Below are positions 1-8,900 of a stretch of 64,000 bases of DNA, in pieces (position 1 is the stretch's first letter; each line of letters starts with the position of its first letter). The stretch lies in the NCBI GenBank assembly GCA_948567375.1, contig OX419761.1, forward strand, positions 5,644,501-5,708,500. The letters are read 5' to 3'. The DNA comes from Lunularia cruciata (Eukaryota; Streptophyta; Marchantiopsida; Lunulariales; Lunulariaceae). The notes beneath the pieces were generated by a model. It had not been told where the DNA came from. It did no database searches and saw nothing but the letters and a program-made list of their open reading frames with translations. The position numbers were made by a program, and so were the translations under genes.

Positions 1-589
1 GGCAAGCATTCTTTGGTTTCTTCAAAACCAAGTTGGCCATGTCCACAACTTACCACCCACAAACAGATGGCCAAATAGAGTGGGCTAATCACACTATTGA
101 AGATATGTTACGTGACTTCACCTTAGAAGAGCAAGAGAGGTGGTACACCCTACTCCCATTGGTGGAATTCACTTACAACAATTCAGTGAATGCATCCACC
201 CAGGCCACTCCGTTCTTCCTCATGTATGGTGAGCATCCCTTCACACCTTCTAGCTTGATGAAGATCCGTCCATTGGCTACCAAAGTCGATGCAGTCAACA
301 CATTTGTTTCTAGAATCCAACAAGGTGGGATGGCGCCAAGCACAGATTACAAATTGCACAAAATTGACAAAAGCAATATGCTGATGCACACTATAGGCAC
401 ATGGAGTTCAATGTTTGGGATCAAGTATGGCTATCAACAACCAACCTCACATTAGTTAGACCTTGTAAGCTCAAACCTCATTTTATTGGGCCTTTCTTGA
501 TTCTTCATTGCATTGGCGTTGTGGCCTATCACCTTGAGCTACCACCACACATGAAGATCCATCAAGTGTTCCATGTTTCCCTACTATGA
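1..589 (+). pseudogene. Ty3/gypsy integrase C-terminal part, chromovirus (element 1)
   Basis: This is the 3' part of a retrotransposon integrase, which inserts the cDNA copy into host DNA. The translation from about 33 reads through the catalytic-core end TTYHPQTDGQIEWAN, holding the conserved glutamate, and on to YNNSVNASTQATPFFLMYG, typical of plant Ty3/gypsy integrases. After a frame change near 400, the reading continues as the integrase C-terminal barrel, with the family end KIHQVFHVSLL at about 550-587. The 5' part lies outside the window. The frameshift and the downstream stops show that the copy is dead. The class is secure from the motifs; the exact lineage is not. Confidence 0.9.
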
Positions 590-670
590 AAATAGGCTCC
601 CTAATCAGGCCAGGGTCATTCCACACAAGACATTTGACCTTGTCTAACACTCATTGATGGCATAGAAGAA

Positions 671-832
671 TATGAAGTGGAGCATATTCTCCAAAAACAC
701 ATGCATGGTACTCATCATCCGCGGGTGGACTATCTAGTATAGTGGAAAGGTTACCCCTTCTATGAAGCAACCTAGGAGCCTACTGCCAATTTGACACATG
801 CACCGGTGTTGGTGCAAGAGTTTGAGCAATAA
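671..832 (+). pseudogene. Chromodomain of element 1, with two internal stops
   Basis: One frame from 671 to the TAA at 830-832 reads as a chromodomain, the C-terminal targeting module of chromovirus integrases that binds histone marks. The core VDYLV-stop-WKGYPFYEAT-stop-EPTANL is plain. In-frame TAG codons sit at 740-742 and 773-775. Family alignments normally have Gln or Lys and Trp at those two places, so both stops are C-to-T type lesions. The domain lies about 85 bp after the integrase and about 40 bp before the LTR, the normal order for a chromovirus. Confidence 0.85.
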
Positions 833-857
833 TTGCACAATGAGGACATTGCGTCTT

Positions 858-872
858 AAAAGGAGGGAAGTC
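858..872 (+). promoter_or_regulatory. Polypurine tract of element 1
   Basis: An AAAAGGAGGGAAG purine run lies directly before the LTR start. This is where the plus-strand primer for retrotransposon cDNA synthesis would sit. Position and composition are the only evidence. Confidence 0.6.
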
Positions 873-1598
873 TATAATACCAAGAGCTAGCCATATGATC
901 TAGATGTGAAATTTGGTTTGGTAATATCTAGAATGCTGTTATACATGATGATCAAAATAGATCAGATAGAATTATAACCAAAAGAGTACTTCTACTAATA
1001 GGGCAAAAACCAAAATAGACTTGAGAACCTTAGAACCAATAGCTAGACATATGATTTAAAGGTGAGAATTAGTTTGGTAACATCTAGAGGGCTATTACAC
1101 ACGATGGACTAAACAGATCAGAAAGAGATATCACCAAAAGAGGGATTCTACTAATAGAGTAGGAACCAAAATATGCCTAAAATCTTTAAAGGCAATTTTG
1201 GAGGCCTAAATGGATGAATTAGGCCTCAAAATTGTGCAAATTATCCCCCCAATGGAGGGAAGGCTATCTTTCCCTTCCTATTGCTTTGTCTCATTGAGAG
1301 CTTTCCAATGGTACCTTACCCATGTGATTTTGAGATTCCTATAGGAAGATTCCCTCTGCTCAAAGCTTGTTTGACCAACCCAATAGGACCTAGACCGGCA
1401 TGTCACCCATCCAAGTAAGTAATCCAAGGGTGGAGCTTGTTGACATGTCACCTATCTATGTGCCTAATCCTATGGTGGAGCTTCCTTGGAGGAGATCCTC
1501 TTTGTCTATATAATAAAGAAAAGGTGCTCCTTTGGAGCATCAAATGTTTGAGTGTGTAATTTGTGTTTTCTCTCTTCTCTTGTCCTCGGAGTATTACA
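873..1598 (+). mobile_element. 3' LTR of element 1 (726 bp)
   Basis: The right end is GTATTACA (1591-1598) and the left end is TATAATAC (873-880). These are inverted repeats of each other if the expected TG at the left end has become TA. The LTR follows the chromodomain and polypurine tract. It contains a TATA-like TCTATATAATAAAG near 1503-1516, consistent with an LTR promoter, and an internal 156-bp tandem duplication. The 5' LTR is outside the window. It could also have been borrowed as the left border of the next element, since no separate 5' LTR is visible for element 2. Confidence 0.65.
879..1190 (+). repeat. Imperfect tandem duplication, about 156 bp x 2, inside the LTR
   Basis: The block starting ACCAAGAGCTAGCCATATGAT (879) is repeated from 1035 as ACCAATAGCTAGACATATGAT. 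Matching blocks continue through TTTGGTAA.ATCTAGA, AGATCAGA and TTCTACTAATAG, giving a period of 156 bp. The copies have diverged well beyond a recent duplication. Confidence 0.8.
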
Positions 1599-1600
1599 CA

Positions 1601-2656
1601 ATGGTGGAGGAGAAATCAAAGTCTGATAATCAGGTAGAGAGTGAAGGGCAAGCAAGAGAAAAACAACAACAAGTGGAACCAGAGAGAAGGTAGATCAGAA
1701 GGAAGGAGGTGCAGTTTAGTGATGTATAGAAGAGCAAAATTGGAGTTTGGATGTTGGAGAAGAGTCCCGGATGGACGTAGATGGGGCCATGAACCAAAAA
1801 TCGGGAGAGAGATCTCCTAGGAAGGGACCGGGTTGGCTATTGAGCCGGGATATAGAGATGGAACTTGATCTTCAAGAGATTGCTAAAAAGTTATGGAAAC
1901 AAGAGGTGAGAGGGTTCACGAATGAGGAGTTCTTTGGTAGCTTGAGAAAGGATGTGTAGGATCTTATCCTGGTCAAAGCAAAGAAGAAGCGGTTCAACAA
2001 GGAAGGACCGCACACGTCTTTGCTGTACAAAGATGGGAGTGAGGCTGAAGGAGAAGTAGGGACTTTTGGCCTAGAGTTGGAGTAGGAAAAGCCAGATGAT
2101 GAGACTAAGGAAGCATGTGTCTATCATGCTACTCTTGAGGATGAGAAGTTTTTTGTGGCCTTGTCAAAAGAGGTGCATGACTCTTTTTGGGGAAGGAGTT
2201 GCAATGAGTGCAAGATCAAGATGCAAGGGGTGAAGCACCCAGTGAGAGTGCTGATTGACTCACAATCTGAGGTCAACCTCATGTCAAAGGCGGTCTATGA
2301 TGAAGGACGTTGGAAGGTAGACCGTGACATTGGCTGGAAGGTAAACTCAGTAAATAGGACTAGGACTGCATTGTGGAGAGCTTGTCCAAAAGTCAAAATC
2401 AAGATAGGGAATGTGGTAGAGCCTATCACGGTGTTTACATGAAACCTTGCCCTACCCGGTGATCCTAGGACAGCCCTTCATCACTCAGTTTAGGATGGAG
2501 CAAAAGGTCCTGAATGATGGGACTCACGTGGCAAAGGTCAGAAGTCAGAACGGGGCAAGAATAGTGCAATTCCCTATTGTTTTGCCGGGCAGCGATAGGA
2601 ACAAGAGAGAGTTGAGAGATCTAAAGAAGCCTATTGGAAGGTGCGGTTTCCACTAG
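1601..2656 (+). pseudogene. Ty3/gypsy element 2: gag and aspartic protease remnants
   Basis: This is the gag and protease part of a second gypsy element. A basic, charged gag-like segment runs from about 1601 with a frame change near 1740. One frame is then followed from 1747 through TAG at 1957-1959 and TAG at 2083-2085 into the protease near 2155-2442. The protease active-site region reads VLIDSQSEVNLMS, where retropepsins normally have D-S/T-G, so the catalytic glycine appears lost. After another frame change, PVILGQPFITQF (about 2450-2490) marks the C-terminal protease lobe, which keeps the usual LGxPFI pattern. Multiple stops and shifts make this a dead copy. Confidence 0.8.
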
Positions 2657-3004
2657 GCGCCTTGGCAGAGAAGGGGGGAGGACAAGGCACCGTATACTAT
2701 ATCCCACCATAGAAAATCAGCGAGGAAGACTTTTTTGATAGGACCTACGTGGGAATCTAGAGTGGTAGAATTGTTTGCTTTGCACACATAGGGAGCACAT
2801 TGATAATTTTGCAAAAAAGAATAAGAAAGAAAGAGAGAGTTCTAAAAACAACAAGGGAGATGGATGATAGTGAGACTATCATTAGAGTGTTGGAGGATTG
2901 GGGAGAAGGTAGGGCAGTCCAAGAGGTGATTGGGGCAATGAAGAAAGAAGAACCTGTGATTGAGATAGGAAAGGAACTTCATGAAGCACTTTTAGAGTTG
3001 GTTC

Positions 3005-3960
3005 ATGAAGTGGAGTGTAACACTAAGTACAAAACAGTGGACAAGAAGGTTTGTCCCATTGCCATTGGATGCTTCAGAGTTGCTGCAAAGGACTAGAGAG
3101 GAACCAAGATTGAGACAAGAAAGGGATATTGGCCATTCGTTTACTAAGGAGACCTTGGCTGAGCTTACAATTGGAGGGGATGGGTTACTCACGGAGGTTG
3201 AGCACCATGCATTTAAGGAGATGATTGGTAAGTGTGGGAAAGCTTTTGCTTTCAAGATCAAGGAGATTGGATGTGTGAACCCATAGGAATTCACACCGAT
3301 GGTAATATTCATGGTTCCTCATGTATTGTGGGATTTGAAACCAATACCGGTGCCCCAGTTGACAGGCGCTTCTACCTCAGTTGACAGAGCTATTGAAGGA
3401 GAAAGTTTGGGCAAAGATTTTGGGGCCATCAGAAGTGCCGTACTCAAATTGCTGGTTCACCGTCAGGAAAAAGAATGGGAAGTTGTGGTTCATACAAGAT
3501 ATGCAACCACCAAATAAGGTAACAATATGGAATTTTGGTGTTGGACCGGCTGTGGATGAATTTTCTAAGGAGTTTGCAAGGAGGGCAATTTACTCTATAC
3601 AAGATTTATATTTGGGTTATGATTAGTTTCAACTTGCTAAAGGAAGCCGTGACATAACCACCATGCACACACCGTTAGGGCTGATGTGCACTCTCCTGAT
3701 GGGAGCAACTAACTCTATGGAACATATGCAAAGTGCTATGAATCGTATTTTGTACTCCATTATCCCTAAGAAGACTTGTCCATTCTTGGATGATATACCT
3801 ATCAAGTGCTGCATAGAGAGTGAGAAATATGAAACCTTGGTGGATGGTGGTATTAGGAGGTTTCTCATGGATCACATTTGGGATGTAGAGTTGATACTGA
3901 AGAGGTTGATGGAAGCGGGGATGACTCTTTCTGGAGAGAAGTTGGCATTTTGACTTGGAG
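3005..3960 (+). pseudogene. Ty3/gypsy element 2: reverse transcriptase remnant
   Basis: Reverse transcriptase copies the element RNA into DNA. Across several frames the conserved blocks follow in order: WFTVRKKNGK (about 3450-3480), the YDxFQLA block with TAG at 3624-3626 in place of the usual Gln, TPLG and MGATNSMEHMQSAMNRIL (about 3670-3750), and the active site FLDDIPIK (3783-3806), which keeps the two aspartates. TAG at 3284-3286 replaces the Gln of the N-P-Q-E-F-T-P entry motif. Frameshifts separate the blocks. Confidence 0.88.
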
Positions 3961-4019
3961 AAATCCTTGTGCTGGGAAACCTATGTGGTTAGTGTGGGAG
4001 GAAACCAAATCCGGAGAAG

Positions 4020-4716
4020 GTGGACATTATTGGGAAGATCAAAGACTGTTCCTTGGTTCAAGAGGTAAGACGGTTCTTGGGGGGATGTGTTTTCTACCGT
4101 ATATGGATTCTACATTTTGCTCATGTTGTAGAGCCACTCTACCAGCTTTTGAGGAAAAGGATCAGATTTGTCTGGGGACCGGAGCATTTGGTTGCTATGG
4201 CAAAGCTAAAGAAAGCACTTTCGCCAGTGCTCCACCCGCTTGACTACCATTGTGGACAACCAATCATAGTTACAAGTCCCTATGCTGCTGGTTGGGCTGT
4301 GGGCCAAGAAGACAAGAACATGCAGCAGATTTGCAGCAAGGTTTGGAGCAAGGATCTTCATGGAACGGCAGCGAAGGTATCCTCAGATCAAACGGGAATT
4401 GTGGGGTGCCAAGATAGCACTAAGACATGATAGAAACAACCTAGTTAGTGCCTATGTCATCTTAGAAACAGATTGCTTGCCGCTGCTTGGAATGGTTGCA
4501 AACTATGACACTCCAAACATAACAATGTTGCATTGGATAGTGTTTATTTGGATGTTTAATCTAGAGCTAAGGTACATAGCTGGGAAGGACAATCAAATGG
4601 CTGATATGCTATCTAGAACATGCTATGAAGGAATTGAGAATGATTGTATGGTGGAAGTGCATGAGCTGGATTTGAATTTACCCTTTAGAGAGGAATTGTA
4701 TAGGGATAATCTTTAG
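4020..4716 (+). pseudogene. Ty3/gypsy element 2: RNase H remnant
   Basis: RNase H degrades the RNA of the RNA-DNA hybrid during reverse transcription. The connecting block (VRRFLGG...YRIW) and the RNase H blocks RELWGAKIAL, ETDCLPLLGM and GKDNQMADMLSR are visible between 4060 and 4620, split by at least one frame change near 4280. The run ends at TAG 4714-4716, where the family reads on with Gln into the integrase linker. Confidence 0.85.
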
Positions 4717-5407
4717 GTTGTCGAGAAGTATCTTAGTTCTCTAGAGAAAAACTCAAAATGGACTAGGGAAGAGTTTGAGAAGATTAGAAGGAAGTCCGGC
4801 AAATTTCTGTTGAAGGATGGGTATCATTGGTGGAGGCCCAAGGACCGCTCTGGAGTTCCATTGAGAGTGTTGGGGGATGAGGAGACAAAGCAAAGAGTGC
4901 TACGGGAGTCGCATGATGCCGAGGCTGCCAGACATCATGGAGTTCAGGGTACATACAAACGCATTTGGGTTTGTACTGGTGGCCTGGAGTTTATACAGAG
5001 GTAGGGTGGTATGTGGAGACCTATGAAATTTGTCAGATCTACTCTAAGGTAAGGCACAAAGATGGGTTGACCTACTTACCCGCTGAACCTTCATTTTCAA
5101 TGGGTTTTAGACTTGGTGCATATGCCTTTAGGAGTCTCGGGAGCTAAATATCTAGTACTGGCCAGGGAAGATCTATCTAATTATGTGGAAGGAAGAGTGT
5201 TGTCATCTACACATACCCAATAGGTGTGCCGGTTTGTCTTAGAGGATATTATTGCCAAGCACGGGTGCTTCTACCGGATGAGGGCGGATTGAAGGGAGTT
5301 GGACGCAAAGGTTGAAGCTGAATTCTTTGCTAAATTCAACATCAAATTGAACCTGACCACTGCCTACAATCCGGAAGCAAATGGTAAGAGTGAATGAGAT
5401 CATCCGC
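4717..5407 (+). pseudogene. Ty3/gypsy element 2: integrase, left half
   Basis: The zinc-binding N-terminus is recognisable: HDAEAARHHG (about 4908-4937), YWWPGVYTEV and ETYEICQ (about 4970-5035), giving the HHCC pattern. The catalytic core follows, ending TTAYNPEANGKSE near 5355-5394. TAG at 5221-5223, TGA near 5290 and TGA at about 5395 replace residues that are Gln or Arg in relatives. The reading stops abruptly at 5407, where a 2.39-kb LTR-like insertion begins. The same integrase resumes at 7801. Confidence 0.87.
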
Positions 5408-5812
5408 TGTCATGGGGAACGTTCGGTCTTGAGAGTGCGCCAAGCACATGGCTGCTTGTGCTTAGTTTTTTGAGGTTGACTCACCCTGAATATTTTGTTT
5501 TATCCTTGACTTTTGTAAAACCAATCTTGTCATGCGAGGCTGGTGTTATGGTTTCTACCTCTGCTTGGTCTCATATCCTATTTTCTCGTCAGGTTCAAGC
5601 TATGGTTCGGGATCTGGCAGTTCATAGACCTAGGTCCGGTGGCCCTTTGATAAAATAAAATAAACAACAACTGAGTGATCTAACTGAACATAAATCCGGC
5701 ACTCAGATCATTTAATTATGCTTTTCACCTGGACCAGACTGAGAGATCCTAGAATGGAGTTTCCTCAACTCTAGTCACAATTCATAACACAAATCTGCTT
5801 CCAAGACTCATT

Positions 5813-6315
5813 TCACATTTCGAAAATTCCTATCCTGGTCCAAAACACAGTCCTAAGGCATCTCCAAAAGCCTTCAGCCCTTCAAGACTCCTTTCACATT
5901 TCGAAAATTCCTATCCTGGTCCAAAACACAGTCCTAAGGCATCTCCAAAAGCTTTCAGCCCTTCAAAACTCCCTTCACATTTCAAAATTTCTGTCTTGGT
6001 CCAAAACATAGCCCTCATGCATCTCCAAAAGCCTTCAGCCCTTCAAGACTCCTCTCACATTTTGGAAAGTTCTCTCCTGGTCCAAAACACAGCCCTCAGG
6101 CATCTCCAAAAGCCTTCAGCCCTTCAAGACTCCTTTCACATTTTGAAAATTCCTATCCTGGTCCAAAACACAGTCCTAAGGCATCTCCAAAAGCCTTCAG
6201 CCTTCAAGACTCCTTTCACATTTCAAAAATTCCTATCTTGGTCCAAAACACAGTCCTAAAGCATCTCCAAAACCTTCAGCCTTCAAGACTCCTTTCACAT
6301 TTCAAAATTTCTCTC
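5813..6315. repeat. Tandem array A1, about 81-bp units, roughly 6 copies
   Basis: Units share CCTGGTCCAAAACACAG, CATCTCCAAAAGCCTTCAGC and CTCCTTTCACATTTCG. The first two units start about 81 bp apart (near 5828 and 5909). The array lies inside LTR copy 1 and is C/T-rich on the plus strand. It merges into the shorter-unit array A2 at about 6315, and both keep the CTGGTCCAA and CACATTTCGAAA words, so A2 probably arose by deletion within an A1 unit. Confidence 0.9.
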
Positions 6316-7035
6316 ATGGTCCAAGCACAGCCCTGCACTCTCACATTTCGAAATTCCTCTCCTGGTCCAAGCACAACCCTGCACTCTCACATTTCAGAAT
6401 TCCTCTCCTGGTCCAAGCACAGCCCTGCACTCTCACATTTCAGAATTCCTCACCTGGTCCAAACACAGCACTGCACTCTCACATTTCGAAATTTGTCTCT
6501 TGGTCCAAGCACAGCCCTGCACTCTCACATTTCGAAATTCCTCTCTTGGTCCAAACACAGCCTGCACTCTCACATTTCGAAATTGCTCTCTTGGTCCAAG
6601 CACAGCCCTGCACTCTCACATTTCGAAATTGCTCTCTTGGTCCAAGCACAGCCCTGCACTCTCACATTTCGAAATTCCTCTCTTGGTCCAAGCACAGCCC
6701 TGCACTCTCACATTTCAGAATTCCTCTCCTGGTCCAAACACAGCCTGCACTCTCACATTTCAAAATTGCTCTCCTGGTCCAAGCACAGCCTGCACTCTCA
6801 CATTTTGAAATTGCTCTCCTGGTCCAAGCACAAACCTGCACTCTCACATTTCAGAATGCCTCTCCTGGTCCAAACATAGCCTGCACTCTCACATTTCGAA
6901 ATTGCTCTCCTGGTCCAAGCACAGCCTGCACTCTCACATTTCGAAATTGCTCTCCTGGTCCAAGCACAGCCCTGCACTCTCACATTTCGAAATTCCTCTC
7001 CTGGTCTAAGCACAGCCCTGCACTTTCAAGCCCTC
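6315..7035. repeat. Tandem array A2, about 46-47-bp units, about 15 copies
   Basis: The unit pattern is CTGGTCCAAGCACAGCCCTG then CACTCTCACATTTCGAAATT then CCTCTC. Successive starts are about 47 bp apart (for example 6361 and 6408). Long open frames on both strands come from unit lengths that leave the frame open, not from selection on protein. The copies are similar enough to suggest recent expansion by slippage or unequal exchange. Confidence 0.93.
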
Positions 7036-7136
7036 ACATTCCTGCAAAAATTTCCTTCATGAAACACTTTCTGCCCTGCACTTTCAAGCCCTCACATTCC
7101 TGCAAAAATTTCCTTTTTGTCCCTGCACTTTCAAGC

Positions 7137-7440
7137 CCCTTCCTGTCCAACTCGAAAATTTCTCTCCTCTGTGTGTGTTCCTCTGTCCAAACCCTCCAGC
7201 TTCTCGAGAATTTCTCCTCCTGCCAAACCCCCTCCTGTCCAACTCGAAAATTTCTCTCCTGTGTGTGTTCCTCTGTCCAAACCCTCCAGCTTCTCGAGAA
7301 TTTATCCTCCTGCCAAACCCTCTCCTGTCCAACTCAAAATTTTCTCTCCTGTGTGTGTTCCTCTGTCCAAACCCTCCAGCTTCTCGAGAATTTCTCCTCC
7401 TGCCAAACCCTCTCCTGTCCAACTCGAAATTTCCTCTCCT
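7137..7440. repeat. Tandem array A3, 90-bp units, 3 copies
   Basis: GTGTGTGTTCCTCTGTCC starts at 7171, 7261 and 7351, giving an exact 90-bp period. Each unit also has CCCTCCAGCTTCTCGAGAAT and TCCTGCCAAACCC. This is the third distinct repeat unit in the same LTR. Confidence 0.93.
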
Positions 7441-7800
7441 GATTTTTCCTCTGTCCCTAAAAAGCCTTCCTGACTACTCCTTCATGATCATTCCAATCCC
7501 TTTCTCTCTCGAAACTCCTTTGTCCCTTTAAAAAAAAAACCCTACTCCTTTCTTCTCCCAAAAATTTCTGCCACTCCTCTTGAAATCCTCTGCCAAACCC
7601 TCTCGAAATCTTTTGGCATTTTGTGAAAACCCTCAGCCCTTCTCTGTCTCCTCACTTTCTCCCAAAACCAGGTAGCAAAACCACACCCGAGACATATTAT
7701 CATAAATCCCTGTTCCTTACAACAATTAAAAGAGAAAAGAAAATTTATCACACCAAAAGCCTCAAGGGTACACGTGGGCTATTTTCTCGACGACATTGCC

Positions 7801-8428
7801 AATAGTGAGCACTTTGGTGAAGGCTTGCTAAGATGACATATACAAATGGCCTGATTTGCTACCCTTGGCGCTTATGGCAGATAGGTTGACTTGTAGCTCA
7901 GTGACTGGGATGCCGCTTGCTAAACTAATATCAGGGCACTTACCTATTATGCGTGTGGAGGAAGACATCATTAGTTGGAGAACTGTCCAATGGGAGGATA
8001 ATGTGTCTATAGAGGAATTGATTTTGCACAAGATCAAGCATTTTGACTTGACACCGCAGAAAATACAAGTGGCATGCAAGAAGGTGAAGGAAGCACAGCT
8101 GAGGAACAAAATATACTTTGACAAGACTCACCGGCTACAACTAGTGCCTATCATTGAAGGGGATTGGGTGCTGATTTCAGATAACAACCTTGACATATAG
8201 CATTCGGCACTCAAGAAGTTTGCTTGCCATTGGCATGGACCATTTGTTGTCACCAAAGTTCACAAAAATGCCACCTATAGCGTGCGAGAGCTAGATGGTG
8301 CTAAACATCGTCTGCCATACGCAAGGAAAAGGGTTAAGCTCTTCAAACAACAATCAGGAACTAGAGAAGGAGATGACCATGATAGCAACTTGGAGGAACA
8401 ACCAAAAGAAGTTATTGGAGAAGGCTGA
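7801..8428 (+). pseudogene. Ty3/gypsy element 2: integrase, right half
   Basis: This continues the integrase interrupted at 5407. The frame starting at 7802 reads IVSTLVKAC, stop, DDIYKWPDLLPLALMADR. It runs on through SWRTVQWEDN and LRNKIYFDKTHRL to GDWVLISDNNLDI (about 8160-8197), with TAG at 8198-8200 in place of the Gln before HSALKKF. The barrel end FACHWHGPFVVTKVHKNATY and LPYARKRVKLFK follows to about 8350. A charged tail ends by about 8428. Together with 4717-5407 this makes one almost full-length integrase. Confidence 0.85.
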
Positions 8429-8900
8429 GAAAGAGCACCTTGAATCTTGATGGTGCAGACCGGAGGCTGCACAGGATTGGTGAGTTGAATGTTGTTGGGA
8501 AAAGAATTTGCGCATGTCATTGATGCCGGTTTGGTATGAGAGCTAAGTTCTTGCATTATAGTGGCTTTGGATGTGTTTACATTACTGAGTGTTCAAACAT
8601 CTTCATGCCCTGGTCAAGTCGGTAATTCCTTTTATGTTTTTGTAGGCCAGAGGGTTCCTAAAAAGGTGTATAAACTCTAGAGTCCATTCAAAATTTTAAA
8701 ATTTTAAATCTTTTTTCTTTCTTAATTTTTTCCCTTTCATGGGCTCCGAAGTTTCCCTATGTTACAACCACTTATAAATAAACTTGTATTACATGGGCTG
8801 TGACTAGGTTCATTGGGCCTAGGAGTTACCTTGTTTATGGCTAAACTTAGGACTATCTTGCTTCAAGGAGAGTGCCTAGAAGAATAGGGAAGATTGAAGA
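8429..8900. other. 3' untranslated and LTR-like tail of element 2
   Basis: There is no coding signal. TGTTACAACCACTTATAAATAA at 8759-8780 has a TGTTACAACC start and a TATA-like word, so a 3' LTR of element 2 could begin there. I could not find its partner upstream, so its right end is undefined. Confidence 0.35.

Larger units (their letters stand above)
5408..7795 (+). mobile_element. Solo-LTR-like insertion with TGTC...GACA ends (LTR copy 1)
   Basis: This 2,388-bp block begins TGTCATGGGG and ends CGACGACA, so the termini are inverted repeats of LTR type. It splits the integrase of element 2 between codons that are adjacent in related elements: the H-P-P side is left and the I-V-S-T-L side is right. 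No internal pol sequence is present, so it looks like a solo LTR. Flanking 5-mers (TCCGC left, TTGCC right) match only partly, so the target duplication is weak or decayed. The first 58 bp match the start of the inverted copy ending at 11038 without gaps. The body is pyrimidine-rich and mostly tandem arrays. Confidence 0.7.

Noticed and set aside
5813-7440. CRISPR-like array
   Set aside because: Units are contiguous tandem repeats without unique spacers, in a plant nuclear retroelement.
6238-7531. Long open frames (up to about 298 codons, several frames and both strands) with repeated Ser/Pro/Leu-rich peptides
   Set aside because: They coincide with tandem arrays whose unit lengths keep frames open in several phases at once. 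There is no codon bias, no start context and no known domain.
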